Numbered from the stretch's first letter, positions 33,843 to 43,027 are shown. The stretch is DNA of 61,042 nt from Actinomadura meyerae (GCF_900188445.1 NZ_FZOR01000048.1:1-61042); one strand, 5' to 3'. The notes: generated by a model not told the origin, from the sequence alone. Made by a program: numbers and translations.

Positions 33843-34004
33843 ATGGCGAGGGCGCAGGAACCGGAGACGATAATCGGGCCTCGGTCCGAGGCGCGGTCCG
33901 CCGCGCCCGCCGAGGCTCTTCACCCGGCGAATCCGCCGAACCCGCCGAATCCACTGATCTTGCTGAATCGGGCGTTTCCGCCGCACCCGGCGGAGGGCGT
34001 CTGA
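33843..34004 (+). CDS. 53-residue small protein coupled to the HNH nuclease gene
   Basis: ATG 33843 has an excellent ribosome site (GGGGAGG, five bases away) and the frame ends at TGA 34002-34004, sharing its last base with the ATG of the HNH gene. The product is hydrophilic at first, then Pro/Asn-rich (PANPPNPPNPLILLNRAFPP). No family recognised. It may be a leader peptide that couples translation of the nuclease, or a true small protein; the nuclease also has GGAGGG of its own. The rest of the gap from 33677 shows no other gene. Confidence 0.5.
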   Translation: MARAQEPETIIGPRSEARSAAPAEALHPANPPNPPNPLILLNRAFPPHPAEGV

Positions 34005-34513
34005 TGCGACAGGTCCTGCTCCTGAACGCGACGTACGAACCACTCACCACGCTGCCGCTGCGGCGGGCCGTCTGCCTCGTGCTCCGGGAGAAGGCCGAGA
34101 TCGTCCATCACGACACCACCGGCGCGGTGCTGCACTCGGCCACGATGGAGGTCGAGGTGCCGTCGGTGATCCGGCTGCGCCGCTACGTCCGCATCCCGTT
34201 CCGCACCCGCGTCCCGCTGACCCGGGCCGCGCTGATGCGGCGCGACAACTTCCGCTGCGTCTACTGCGGGCGCCGGGCCGAGACGATCGACCACGTCCAT
34301 CCGCGCAGCCGCGGCGGCAAGCACGTCTGGGAGAACTGCGTCGCCTCCTGCATGACGTGCAACCACCGCAAGGCCGACCGGCTGCTGTCGGAGCTCGGCT
34401 GGACGCTGCCCGTCCCGCCCGCCGTGCCGCGCGGCGCGCACTGGCGGCTCATCGGCCTCGTCCAGGACGGCGACCCCCAGTGGGCCGCCTACGTCTCCGA
34501 ACCGGCGGCCTGA
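34004..34513 (+). CDS. HNH endonuclease
   Basis: 169 residues. The HNH core is FRCVYCGRRAETIDHVHPRS then GGKHVWENCVASCMTCNHRK: two CxxC zinc pairs around the DH and N...H catalytic residues. LLLNATYEPLTTLPLRRAVC is the N-terminal block common to a widely conserved actinomycete HNH protein of unknown biological role, perhaps DNA repair. The upstream 53-residue frame is coupled by a TGATG overlap. Confidence 0.95.
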   Translation: MRQVLLLNATYEPLTTLPLRRAVCLVLREKAEIVHHDTTGAVLHSATMEVEVPSVIRLRRYVRIPFRTRVPLTRAALMRRDNFRCVYCGRRAETIDHVHPRSRGGKHVWENCVASCMTCNHRKADRLLSELGWTLPVPPAVPRGAHWRLIGLVQDGDPQWAAYVSEPAA

Positions 34514-34537
34514 CCGGCGAGCACGTATCCTGGGGGC

Positions 34538-34756
34538 GTGCCTCGTTATGACTACCGCTGCCGCGCGTGCGGATCGACCTTCGAGGTCTCCCGCCCGATG
34601 ATCAACGCGTCCGACCCGGCCCCGTGCCCGGACGGCCACGACGACACGGTCAAGCTGCTGTCCACGGTCGCCGTCACCGGCACCTCCCGGGGCCCGGCGG
34701 CCCCGCCGGCGCCCGCCGGCGGAGGGGGCTGCTGCGGCGGAGGCTGCTGCTCCTAA
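34538..34756 (+). CDS. FmdB-family zinc-ribbon protein
   Basis: 72 residues. YDYRCRACGSTFEV with CxxC and a later CPDGH complete a regulatory zinc ribbon of the FmdB/CxxC_CXXC_SSSS type, followed by a Gly/Cys-rich tail GGGGCCGGGCCS. Function unknown; in other bacteria such proteins are linked to formamidase or urea gene control. GTG start lies six bases after a -10-like TATCCT (34526-34531) with no ribosome site, so it is probably leaderless. The stop overlaps the end of the convergent gene by four bases. Confidence 0.92.
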   Translation: MPRYDYRCRACGSTFEVSRPMINASDPAPCPDGHDDTVKLLSTVAVTGTSRGPAAPPAPAGGGGCCGGGCCS

Positions 34757-35130
34757 CCGTTCCGGCCGGCGCCGTTCCGCACGGCCTCGTTCTGGGCGGC
34801 GCGCATGGCCCGCCCGGTCGCCGCGGCGTCGTAGCCCGGCGGAACGCCGTGCAGCAGGACGGCCGTGCCCGGGATGTTGTCGGTGCGCATGGGCAGGATC
34901 TCCCGGTAGGCGTCCGACTCGTACCAGGCGCGGGCCCGCTCCATGTCGGGGAACTCGATCAGGACGTAGCCGCCCTCGACCGGTCCCTCCATCACCTCGG
35001 GGTTCGTGCCGTGCACGAGGAAGCGGCCGCCGAACGGGTCCATGGTGTCCTGGATGCGCTCGATGTAGGTGAAGACGTCGTCGTGCAGCGGCGGCTGCGG
35101 GCGCAGGTGCGCGAGGGCGTAGGCGGTCAT
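34753..35130 (-). CDS. DUF1330 domain protein
   Basis: 125 residues from ATG 35130 (AAGGAG six bases upstream). The ferredoxin-like DUF1330 pattern is clear: TYIERIQDTMDPFGGRFLVH, then IEFPDMERARAWYESDAYRE. Members are small dimeric alpha/beta proteins of uncertain role, perhaps stress-related or a monooxygenase-like fold. Its 3' end overlaps the convergent FmdB gene by 4 bases. Confidence 0.92.
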   Translation of the reverse strand: MTAYALAHLRPQPPLHDDVFTYIERIQDTMDPFGGRFLVHGTNPEVMEGPVEGGYVLIEFPDMERARAWYESDAYREILPMRTDNIPGTAVLLHGVPPGYDAAATGRAMRAAQNEAVRNGAGRNG

Positions 35131-35149
35131 CACCGGCTCCTTCGGTCGT

Positions 35150-35178
35150 GGGTGCCGGGCTGGTCTCGCCCGGCACCC
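35150..35178 (-). terminator. Terminator after ilvD
   Basis: GGGTGCCGGGC (35150-35160) and GCCCGGCACCC (35168-35178) form a perfect 11-base stem with a 7-base loop, 64 bases past the ilvD stop on the minus strand. Confidence 0.75.
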
Positions 35179-35242
35179 CTCACTCTGCCGGAGCCGGGGA
35201 ACGGCGGCGATTACCCGCCGGGTAAAGCGCGCCCCGCCTCGC

Positions 35243-37108
35243 TCAGTGCTGCGGCAGCCGGTCGAGCTGCGACACGTCGCGGGCCGCGCCGGTCGAGGCG
35301 GACGTGGCCATCGCCGCGTAGGCGCGCAGCGCGGCGCTGACCGGGCGGTTCCGGTCGCGGGGGCGGTAGCCGCCGAGGTCGGCGAGCAGCTTCTCGCGGC
35401 GGATCTCCAGCTCGTCCTCCGGGACGTCCAGCTCCAGGACCCGGTTCGGGATGTCGATGACGACGCGGTCGCCGTCCTCGACGAGCGCGATGACGCCGCC
35501 GGCGGCCGCCTCCGGGGAGGCGTGCCCGATGGACAGCCCGGACGTCCCGCCGGAGAACCGGCCGTCGGTGATCAGCGCGCACGCCTTGCCGAGCCCGCGG
35601 CCCTTGAGGAAGCTCGTCGGGTACAGCATCTCCTGCATGCCGGGGCCGCCCTTCGGGCCCTCGTAGCGGATCACGACGACGTCACCGGGCGTGACCCGGC
35701 CGGCGAGGATGCCCTCGACGGCGTCGTCCTGCGACTCGAAGACGACGGCGGGGCCGGAGAAGGTCCACAGCTCCTCCTCGACGCCGGCGGTCTTCACGAT
35801 CGCGCCGTCGGGGGCGATGTTGCCGCGCAGCACGGCGAGGCCGCCGTCGGCGGTGTAGGCGTGCTCGACGGAGCGGATGCAGCCGTTCTCGCGGTCGAGG
35901 TCGAGGGTCTCCCAGCGGGCGCTCTGCGAGAAGGCCGAGGTGCTGCGGACGCCGCCGGGCGCCGCGTGGTACATCTCGACGGCCTCGGGCAGCACGTCGG
36001 GGGAGCGGACGTCCCACTTGGCGACGAACTCCGCCAGGGACGCGGAGTGGATCGAGCCCGCGGACGCGTTCAGCAGCCCGGCCCGGTGCAGCTCGCCGAG
36101 CAGCGCGGGGATGCCGCCGGCGCGGTGGCAGTCCTCGACGTGGTACTTCGCGGTCGCCGGGGCCAGCTTGCAGATGCAGGGGACGCGCCGCGACACCGCG
36201 TCGATCTCGTCCAGGCCGAAGCCGGCGCGGGCCTCGGTCGCGGCGGCGAGCAGGTGCAGGATCGTGTTGGTCGAGCCGCCCATCGCGACGTCCAGCACCA
36301 TCGCGTTCTCGAACGCCTCGGGGGTCGCGATGTTCAGCGGCAGGACGGACTCGTCGTCGCCGTCGTAGTACCGCTTGGCGATCTCGACGACGGTGCGGCC
36401 GGCGTCCTCGTAGAGGCGGCGGCGGGCGGTGTGGGTGGCGAGGACGGTGCCGTTGCCGGGCAGCGCCAGCCCGATCGCCTCGGTGAGGCAGTTCATCGAG
36501 TTCGCGGTGAACATGCCGGAGCAGGAGCCGCAGGTCGGGCAGGCGGACTCCTCCATCTCCAGGAGCTTGTCGTCGGCGACCGAGACGTCCGCGGAGGCGA
36601 TCATCGGGTCGATCAGGTCGAGCTTGTTGCCGCCCATGACGCCCTCGACCGGCTTGCCGGCCTCCATCGGGCCGCCGGAGACGAACACGGTCGGGATGTT
36701 CAGCCGCAGCGCGGCCAGCAGCATGCCCGGGGTGATCTTGTCGCAGTTGGAGACGCAGATCAGGGCGTCGGCGCAGTGCGCGTTGACCATGTACTCGACG
36801 GCGTCGGCGATCAGTTCGCGGGACGGCAGCGAGTACAGCATGCCGCCGTGGCCCATCGCGATGCCGTCGTCCACGGCGATGGTGTTGAACTCGCGGGGCA
36901 CGCCGCCGGCCTCGCGGACCGCGCCCGCGACGACCTTGCCGACCTCGTCCAGGTGGACGTGGCCCGGCACGAACTGGGTGAAGCTGTTGGCCACCGCGAC
37001 GATCGGCTTGCCGAAGTCCTCGCGTTCCACGCCGCTGGCGCGCATGAGGGCGCGGGCGCCCGCCATGTTCCTGCCGTGCGTGACCGTGCGTGACCTGAGC
37101 GGTGGCAT
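35243..37108 (-). CDS. ilvD: Dihydroxy-acid dehydratase
   Basis: 621 residues. Cluster cysteines are in VSNCDKITPGM and CPTCGSCSGMFTANSMNCL, and the catalytic segment DGRFSGGTSGLSIGH is complete. The enzyme removes water from dihydroxy acids to give the 2-keto precursors of valine, isoleucine and leucine. Start ATG 37108 (GGAGAGG upstream). No other branched-chain gene is adjacent. A terminator with a T-run lies about 180 bases upstream, separating it from the NERD gene. Confidence 0.97.
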   Translation of the reverse strand: MPPLRSRTVTHGRNMAGARALMRASGVEREDFGKPIVAVANSFTQFVPGHVHLDEVGKVVAGAVREAGGVPREFNTIAVDDGIAMGHGGMLYSLPSRELIADAVEYMVNAHCADALICVSNCDKITPGMLLAALRLNIPTVFVSGGPMEAGKPVEGVMGGNKLDLIDPMIASADVSVADDKLLEMEESACPTCGSCSGMFTANSMNCLTEAIGLALPGNGTVLATHTARRRLYEDAGRTVVEIAKRYYDGDDESVLPLNIATPEAFENAMVLDVAMGGSTNTILHLLAAATEARAGFGLDEIDAVSRRVPCICKLAPATAKYHVEDCHRAGGIPALLGELHRAGLLNASAGSIHSASLAEFVAKWDVRSPDVLPEAVEMYHAAPGGVRSTSAFSQSARWETLDLDRENGCIRSVEHAYTADGGLAVLRGNIAPDGAIVKTAGVEEELWTFSGPAVVFESQDDAVEGILAGRVTPGDVVVIRYEGPKGGPGMQEMLYPTSFLKGRGLGKACALITDGRFSGGTSGLSIGHASPEAAAGGVIALVEDGDRVVIDIPNRVLELDVPEDELEIRREKLLADLGGYRPRDRNRPVSAALRAYAAMATSASTGAARDVSQLDRLPQH

Positions 37109-37291
37109 AGTGACCTCTCCAACTGTGGCGTGCGGGACGGCGGGCCGCGCGTGGTTCGGCGTGGCGTGGCGTATCGCCTTCTGAGAAGCATGGTCGCAGC
37201 GGCGGATCGCGGCGCTGCGGCCGGCTCAGCGGAGGTCGCGCGCGGGCCGGCCCGTGACCACCGATGCTACCAACCGGGAAGCGGGCATGAG

Positions 37292-37317
37292 AAAAGCCGG
37301 GACGCGGGCGTCCCGGC
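37292..37317 (-). terminator. Intrinsic terminator of the NERD gene
   Basis: Read on the minus strand, GCCGGGACG-CCCG-CGTCCCGGC (37317 to 37296) is a 9-base perfect stem followed directly by TTTT (37295-37292). It ends the NERD transcript; it could alternatively be an attenuator in front of ilvD, 184 bases from that start. Confidence 0.85.
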
Positions 37318-37431
37318 GGGCGCGGTGCCCGGCCGCGGCGCGGCATCCCGGCGGATCGGCCGGCGGGGGCCGGCGGGCTCGCCGTTGAGCCTGCGGGGCG
37401 GGCGGCCCGGGGAAGCAGGCCGCCCTCGGCC

Positions 37432-38286
37432 TCAGTCGGGGTACTTCGGCGGCAGGGACTGCTCCGCCGCCTGGAAGATGCGCTGCACGTCGCCGTCGGT
37501 GAGGATCTTCGGGCGGCGGCGCAGGTAGGCGCGGGCCCGGTTGCCGGCGTAGACGTCCACGTCGCGCACCCGCATGACCTTCCACGGGATGGACGGGCCG
37601 TAGATCGCCACGGAGGCCTGGACCGGGACCTCGAAGCCGACCCGCTCGCCGAGGATCTCGCTGGCCATCTGGGCCTCCCAGCGCGCCTCGTCGAGCCGGT
37701 CCTTCTTGTTGAAGGGGCCGTGGAAGAGCTTGAGGTGGGACATGGTGCGCACGGGGAGACGCTTGTCCCACTTCTCGGAGTCGATGGCGTAGACGCCGCT
37801 CGGCCCGATCACCAGGTGGTCGATCCGCCCGTCGCTGACGCCCTCGTCGTCGCGGGGGACGGCCCGCGCGTGCAGCACGAGGTACCCGTTGCGCTGCAGG
37901 GACCTCAGCTGCTTCTCGGTGCGCCGTTCGGCGGCGGAGGACTTCTGCCAGGCCGGGACGGAGGAGCTCTTGCGGGACGTCCGGACGACATCGCCGACCA
38001 CCACCAGGACCGCGACGGCGACGCCCAGCCGCCAGCCGAACAGGACCATGACGGCGACGCCCGCGACGACGGCCGCGCCGGCCCGCCACGCCCAGCGGCG
38101 GACCCGGGGGTCGTCGAGCGGCGTCGCGGCGGCGCGCTCGCCCTCCTCCGGGCGCTCGGTCACCGGCGCCGGGTGACGGTGCTCGCGCGCTTCCTCCGAC
38201 CGTGCCTCCACCGGCCGCGACTCCTCGGACTCGGCCCGGGGCTGGCCCCGGGCTCCCTGCGTGTTGCCCCGCTCCGTGATCGCCAT
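37432..38286 (-). CDS. NERD-domain membrane protein
   Basis: About 284 residues from ATG 38286 (GGAG eight bases upstream); ATG 38322 would add 12. A charged N-terminus (1-60) precedes two closely spaced membrane helices (AGAAVVAGVAVMVLFG and VAVAVLVVVGDVV), then a NERD domain with EKQLRSLQRNGYLVLHARAV and DHLVIGPSGVYAIDSEKW. NERD is a nuclease-related fold, often in surface- or plasmid-associated proteins; catalytic activity is unproven, and the usual D-x-K is here D-S-E-K. Confidence 0.88.
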   Translation of the reverse strand: MAITERGNTQGARGQPRAESEESRPVEARSEEAREHRHPAPVTERPEEGERAAATPLDDPRVRRWAWRAGAAVVAGVAVMVLFGWRLGVAVAVLVVVGDVVRTSRKSSSVPAWQKSSAAERRTEKQLRSLQRNGYLVLHARAVPRDDEGVSDGRIDHLVIGPSGVYAIDSEKWDKRLPVRTMSHLKLFHGPFNKKDRLDEARWEAQMASEILGERVGFEVPVQASVAIYGPSIPWKVMRVRDVDVYAGNRARAYLRRRPKILTDGDVQRIFQAAEQSLPPKYPD

Positions 38287-38497
38287 GAGTGACGCTCCGT
38301 ATTCCTTTCCCATCGGGGGCATGATCCTCCGTGCGCAGAGTAATCATCCGGCCGGTCGGCGACTAGTCATGCGGGGTTAATAGTTTTGTCGCCCCAGGGA
38401 CAGTGAGTAACTTACGCGACGGACGGGTAGGCCGATACTCTTCTCCTTCCTCCGCCTTTACCTCCCTGCCCTCTTTGATGCCCGCGCACACGGCGTC

Positions 38498-38511
38498 TAG
38501 CGTTCCGATTT
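38498..38511 (+). promoter_or_regulatory. Putative leaderless -10 box of the amidase gene
   Basis: TAGCGT (38498-38503) lies eight bases before the GTG start and there is no ribosome site. The 225 bases upstream back to the NERD start hold a perfect GACTAGTC palindrome (38361-38368) inside GGCGAC/GTCGCC arms (38358-38363, 38388-38393), possibly an operator. Confidence 0.45.
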
Positions 38512-39936
38512 GTGACACAAACTCATGACTTGAGCGCCACCCAGATGGCCTCCGCCGTCCGCACGAGGGAAGTATCCCCGGTCGAGCTCGCCGACCACTA
38601 TCTGGCCCGTATCGACCGGCTGAACGAGCAGGTGGGCGCCTATGTGACCGTCACCGCGGACCGCGCCCGCGAGGAGGCCCGCCGCGCCGAGAAGGCGGTG
38701 CTGGAGGCGGCCGACCCCGCGGATCTCCCCCCGCTGCACGGCGTCCCGGTCCCGATCAAGGACCTGAACATGGTGAACGGGGTGCGGATGACGGCCGGCT
38801 CGGCGGTGTACGCCGACCTGACCGGGTTCGCCGACGACCATGTGGTCACCAAGCTGGCGCAAGCGGGTTCCGTGCTGCTGGGCAAGACGACGACGCCGGA
38901 GTTCGGCCTGCCCTGCTATACGGAGGGTGACGTCGCGCCCCCGGCCCGCACCCCCTGGGACCTCACCCGCTCGGCGGGCGGGTCGTCGGGCGGCGCGGCG
39001 GCGGCGGTCGCCTCCGGGCTGGCGCCGATCGCGCAGGGCAGCGACGGGGGCGGGTCCATCCGGATCCCGAGCAGCGTCTGCGGCCTGTTCGGGATCAAGC
39101 CGACCCGCGGCCGGGTGTCGGGCGGGCCGATCGTCGCCGACCTGTTCGGGCTGGCGACCAACGGGCCCATCGCCCGGACCGTCCGCGACGCGGCCCTCAT
39201 GCTGGACGTGCTGGCCGGTCACATGCCGGGCGACCTGTACCGGGCGCCGCAGGCGGACGGGCCGTTCCTCGCGCACGCCGACCGGGCGCCGGGCCGCCTG
39301 CGCATCGCGCGCAGCAAGCAGCCGCCGGTGCCGGGCGTCGAGGTCCACCCCGACTGCGTCGCCGCCTACGAGGAGGCTTCGGCGCTGCTGGAGGAGCTGG
39401 GCCACGAGATCGTGGACCTGCCGGAGGTGCTCGGCGCCGACCTGCTCCCGCACTTCGCGACGCTGTGGGGCGCGATGGCGACGATGACGCCCGTCCCGGA
39501 GGGCGGCGAGGAGAAGCTGCAACCGCTGACCCGCTGGCTGCGCGGGCTGGGGGAGGCCACCAGCGCGACGCGGCTGATGCAGTCGCTCGCCGCGCTGCAG
39601 GGCGCGCTGCGCGCCGCGTTCCCGATCACGGACGGGTTCGACGCCATCCTGCACCCGACGCTCGCGTCGCCGCCCGTCCCCGTCGGGTACTTCCACGGGG
39701 AGGAGCCCGAGGAGAACTTCCGGCGCCAGACCCACTTCACCCCGTTCGCGGCCGTCTACAACGTCTCGGGGCAGCCGGCGGTGAACGTCCCGCTGCACTG
39801 GAACGCCGACGGGCTGCCCATCGGCGTCATGCTGGCCGGGCGGCTCGGCGGCGAGGGCACGCTGATCTCGCTGTCCGCGCAGCTGGAGGAGGCGCGGCCC
39901 TGGATCGGCCGCAAGCCGGAGATCTGGACTGCGTGA
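38512..39936 (+). CDS. Amidase (amidase-signature family)
   Basis: 474 residues. The Ser-cisSer-Lys triad is visible: Lys in VPIKDLNMVNG and both Ser in SAGGSSGGAAAAVASGL, followed by QGSDGGGSIRIPSSVCGLFG. It hydrolyses an amide; substrate unknown. Start GTG 38512. A second amidase of this family lies at 56475, only distantly similar. malQ follows 28 bases downstream. Confidence 0.94.
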   Translation: MTQTHDLSATQMASAVRTREVSPVELADHYLARIDRLNEQVGAYVTVTADRAREEARRAEKAVLEAADPADLPPLHGVPVPIKDLNMVNGVRMTAGSAVYADLTGFADDHVVTKLAQAGSVLLGKTTTPEFGLPCYTEGDVAPPARTPWDLTRSAGGSSGGAAAAVASGLAPIAQGSDGGGSIRIPSSVCGLFGIKPTRGRVSGGPIVADLFGLATNGPIARTVRDAALMLDVLAGHMPGDLYRAPQADGPFLAHADRAPGRLRIARSKQPPVPGVEVHPDCVAAYEEASALLEELGHEIVDLPEVLGADLLPHFATLWGAMATMTPVPEGGEEKLQPLTRWLRGLGEATSATRLMQSLAALQGALRAAFPITDGFDAILHPTLASPPVPVGYFHGEEPEENFRRQTHFTPFAAVYNVSGQPAVNVPLHWNADGLPIGVMLAGRLGGEGTLISLSAQLEEARPWIGRKPEIWTA

Positions 39937-39964
39937 CCCCGCCCGCACCGGGCATGGTGCAGGC

Positions 39965-41965
39965 GTGGGCGACGAGGAACTGATCAGGCTGGCCGGGCTC
40001 CACGGCGTCGCGACGCGGTACACCGACTGGCGGGGCCGGGAGGCGGCGGTCGCGCCGGACACGCTCGTCGCCGTCCTCGCGGCCCTCGGGGTGGACGCCT
40101 CCACCCCGAGCGCCGCCAGGGCGGAGCTGGAGCGCGCGCGGGCCCCCGCGCGCACGCTGCCGCCGGTGGTGGTCGTCCGCCACGGCGACCCCCCGCCGGA
40201 CTTCCCGGGCGCGAGTGTCGAGCTGGCGACCGGGGAGGCCGTGCCGCCGACGGAACCGCTGCCGCTCGGCTGGCACCGGCTGCACGCCGGCGGCGAGAGC
40301 GCGCCCCTGCTGGTCGCGCCGCGCCGGCTGCGCACCCCGGACCGGGTGTGGGGGCTCGCCGTCCAGCTGTACTCGGTGCGCTCCCGCGCGTCCTGGGGGA
40401 TCGGCGACCTGCGCGACCTGGCCGACCTCGCCGCGTGGAGCGGCCGCGCGGGCGGCGCCGGGTTCACGCTGATCAACCCGCTGCACGCGGCCGAGCCCGT
40501 CCCGCCGGTCAGCGCGTCCCCGTATTCGCCGATGAGCCGCCGCTTCACCGCCCCCCTCTACCTGCGCGTCGAAGACCTCCCCGAGTACGCGGCGCTGACG
40601 CCAGGAGACCGCGAGGGCCTGCGCGCGCTCGCCGAACCGCTGCGCATCCCCGGTGGCGCGATCGACCGCGACGCCGTCTGGTCGGCCAAGCTCCAGGCGC
40701 TCGAACTGCTGCACCGCGTCCCTCGCGGCACCGCGGCCCAGCGCGACTACGACGCGTTCCGCGCGCGCGAGGGCGGGGCCCTCACCGCGTTCGCGACTTG
40801 GTGCGCGCTCACCGAGAAGCACGGCCCGGACTGGCGCCGCTGGCCCGCGGAGCTCCACGACGCCGGCGGCGTCGCCGTCGCCGGCGAGGCCGCCCGGCTC
40901 GCCGCGCGGGTCGACTTCCACGCCTGGCTGCAGTGGCGCCTGGACGGGCAGCTTGAGGCCGCCCAGCGGGCCGCCTCCGACGCCGGGATGCCGGTCGGGA
41001 TCGTCCACGACCTGGCGGTGGGGGTCGCGCACGGCAGCGCCGACACCTGGATCTACCGCGACCTGTTCGCGCCCGGCATGAGCGTCGGGGCGCCGCCGGA
41101 CGAGTTCAACCAGCGCGGCCAGGACTGGGGCCAGCCGCCGTGGCATCCGCACCGCCTCGCGGGCGCCGCCTACGCCCCGTTCCGGGAGATGCTCGCCGCC
41201 GCGTTCCGGCACGGCGGCGGGCTGCGCCTCGACCACGCGATGCAGGTGTCGCGCCTGTGGTGGGTCCCCGAGGGCGGGTCACCGGCCGACGGCACGTACG
41301 TCCGCTACGACCGGGACGCGCTCCTCGGCTGCCTGGCCTGGGAGGCCGAGCGGGCGGGCGCCGTCGTGGTCGGGGAGGACCTCGGCACCGTCGAGCCCGA
41401 CTTCCGGGACGGCCTGGCCGACCGCGGCATGCTCGGCACGTCCCTCCTCTGGTTCGAGCGCGACGCGGCGGGACGTCCCAAGCGACCGGCCGCATGGCGG
41501 GAGCTGTCCCTGGCCACGGTCGGCTCCCACGACATGCCGCCCATCACGGGCTTCGTGCACGGCGACCACATCGCGCTCCGCGACCGGCTCGGCCTGCTGA
41601 CGCGGCCCCGCGCCGAGGAGGAGGCCGACCACCGCCGCCAGCTCGGCGACTGGCTGGCGCTCCTGCACGAGGAGGGCCTGCTGGACGCGCCGCCCGCCGA
41701 GGTCCTGCGGGCGCTCGCGGAAGGCGCGACCACCTACGACCGGCCGATCGTGGACGCCCTGCACGCCTTCCTTGCCCGCACCCCGGCCCGTCTACGGGGC
41801 ATCTCCCTGGCGGACGCCGTCGGCGAGCGCCGCACCCAGAATCAGCCGGGCACCACCGACGAGTACCCCAACTGGCGCGTCCCGCTTGCGGACGCCGACG
41901 GCATGCCCGTCCTCCTGGACGACCTTCAGGAGAGCGCCGACGTGATGCGCTTCGTCACGTCGTAG
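39965..41965 (+). CDS. malQ: 4-alpha-glucanotransferase (amylomaltase, GH77)
   Basis: 666 residues. GH77 catalytic segments are present: nucleophile Asp in LRLDHAMQVSRLWW, acid/base Glu in VVGEDLGTVEPDFRD, and SHDMPPITGF; GIGDLRDLADLAAWSG and INPLHAAEPVPPVSASPY are the conserved N-terminal barrel motifs. It transfers maltodextrin segments between glucans in glycogen/maltose metabolism. An extra N-terminal domain (1-120) is as in actinomycete MalQ. Its last 40 bases overlap the convergent unknown gene. Confidence 0.96.
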   Translation: MGDEELIRLAGLHGVATRYTDWRGREAAVAPDTLVAVLAALGVDASTPSAARAELERARAPARTLPPVVVVRHGDPPPDFPGASVELATGEAVPPTEPLPLGWHRLHAGGESAPLLVAPRRLRTPDRVWGLAVQLYSVRSRASWGIGDLRDLADLAAWSGRAGGAGFTLINPLHAAEPVPPVSASPYSPMSRRFTAPLYLRVEDLPEYAALTPGDREGLRALAEPLRIPGGAIDRDAVWSAKLQALELLHRVPRGTAAQRDYDAFRAREGGALTAFATWCALTEKHGPDWRRWPAELHDAGGVAVAGEAARLAARVDFHAWLQWRLDGQLEAAQRAASDAGMPVGIVHDLAVGVAHGSADTWIYRDLFAPGMSVGAPPDEFNQRGQDWGQPPWHPHRLAGAAYAPFREMLAAAFRHGGGLRLDHAMQVSRLWWVPEGGSPADGTYVRYDRDALLGCLAWEAERAGAVVVGEDLGTVEPDFRDGLADRGMLGTSLLWFERDAAGRPKRPAAWRELSLATVGSHDMPPITGFVHGDHIALRDRLGLLTRPRAEEEADHRRQLGDWLALLHEEGLLDAPPAEVLRALAEGATTYDRPIVDALHAFLARTPARLRGISLADAVGERRTQNQPGTTDEYPNWRVPLADADGMPVLLDDLQESADVMRFVTS

Positions 41966-42924
41966 AGGAGCGTGTCGGGGCGCAGATCGGTGGCGGCGAT
42001 GGCGGAGAACAGCTCGGGAAGGCCGCGCAGGGGATAGGAGCCGTCGGCGTCCGCCAGCGCCTTGTGCCCCAGCGGATGGCGGGACAGCGACTTGCGCGCG
42101 CGCCCCCACGCCGCCTGGACCTCCTCCGGGGACGGGACACCGAACCCGTGGCCTACCGGCGCGGCATGGCGGAGCTTGACCAGCGCGCCGTCGGTGAACT
42201 CGACGGCGAGCGTGCACCGCTCGGTGAGGCCGGCGCGGACGGTGCCCTCCAGGCGCGTCATGACCGAACAGGGCGTCCGGCAGCGGGCGGCGCAGTCGCC
42301 CAGCGCGGACGCCACCTGGCTGTGCTGCCGGTCGAGGTAGGCGCGCCAGCCGGGCCCCGGCTCCTTCGCGACGCGGAGCGTCCGCTCGCAGGCGGAGCGC
42401 TCCGGCCGGGTGTGGTCGCACATCCGCGGCGAACCGGGCTCCACCGGCACCCCGAAGCGGCTGCCCGCGCCGCCGACCGACGCGCCGATGAGGGCCGGGT
42501 CGCCGGCGTGCCCGAGGACGGGCTCCCACGCCAGCAGCGGCAGGTACTCGGCGGCGATGTGGACGGCGGCGACCAGCGCCGCCATGTCGCGGCGGCGCCA
42601 GCGGATCTCGATGACCTCCAGCAGGAGGCGGTACGCGGGGCGCAGGCTGGCGAGCGCGCCGCGCGGGCGCTCCTTGGCCGCCTGCGGCATCCGGCTGGCG
42701 CGGGCCCGGTCCAGCAGGTCGGCCGGGACCTCGCCGGCCGCCTCCGGCATGCCGAAGTCCTCGGCGTCCAGGTCGAGGACGCGCTGCCCGAACGCGCACA
42801 GCGCCGCGACCGCGGCCGCTCGGCCGCCGCCCGCCGCCGGTCCGCCCTGCGCGACCAGTGCCTCAAGGTCGCCGAACGCATAGCGCCGCGCGAGCGCCGC
42901 CAGTACGTCCCCAGCCGTCTCCAT
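41926..42924 (-). CDS. Unknown 332-residue protein
   Basis: ATG 42924 follows GGGGAGGA by four bases. No family recognised. It is alpha-helical, Ala/Arg-rich in the first 130 residues (LLEVIEIRWRRRDMAALVAA), then Cys-bearing (MCDHTRPERSACERT; GDCAARCRTPCSVMT, giving five closely spaced Cys that may bind metal), and ends with LRGLPELFSAIAATDLRPDT. Codon use is normal for the window. It overlaps malQ tail to tail by 40 bases, and a strong terminator sits only 22 bases upstream of its start, leaving little room for a promoter. Confidence 0.8.
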   Translation of the reverse strand: METAGDVLAALARRYAFGDLEALVAQGGPAAGGGRAAAVAALCAFGQRVLDLDAEDFGMPEAAGEVPADLLDRARASRMPQAAKERPRGALASLRPAYRLLLEVIEIRWRRRDMAALVAAVHIAAEYLPLLAWEPVLGHAGDPALIGASVGGAGSRFGVPVEPGSPRMCDHTRPERSACERTLRVAKEPGPGWRAYLDRQHSQVASALGDCAARCRTPCSVMTRLEGTVRAGLTERCTLAVEFTDGALVKLRHAAPVGHGFGVPSPEEVQAAWGRARKSLSRHPLGHKALADADGSYPLRGLPELFSAIAATDLRPDTLLYDVTKRITSALS

Positions 42925-42946
42925 CGCGTCCTCCCCGTCGCCACTC

Positions 42947-42983
42947 GCCCCGTGACCGTGCAACGATCCCACGGTCACGGGGC
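42947..42983 (-). terminator. Strong terminator after pepN
   Basis: GCCCCGTGACCGTG (42947-42960) and CACGGTCACGGGGC (42970-42983) form a perfect 14-base stem with a 9-base loop, 45 bases downstream of the pepN stop on the minus strand. Confidence 0.85.
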
Positions 42984-43027
42984 GGGTGGACAGGCTCAGC
43001 CGGACGCCGGCCGGGACTGACGCCGAC

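Noticed and set aside
37226..37288. 20-codon frame MPASRLVASVVTG... between the NERD terminator and ilvD as a branched-chain leader peptide
   Set aside because: Only a few Val/Leu codons, no clear attenuator after it, and the nearby hairpin is better explained as the NERD terminator.
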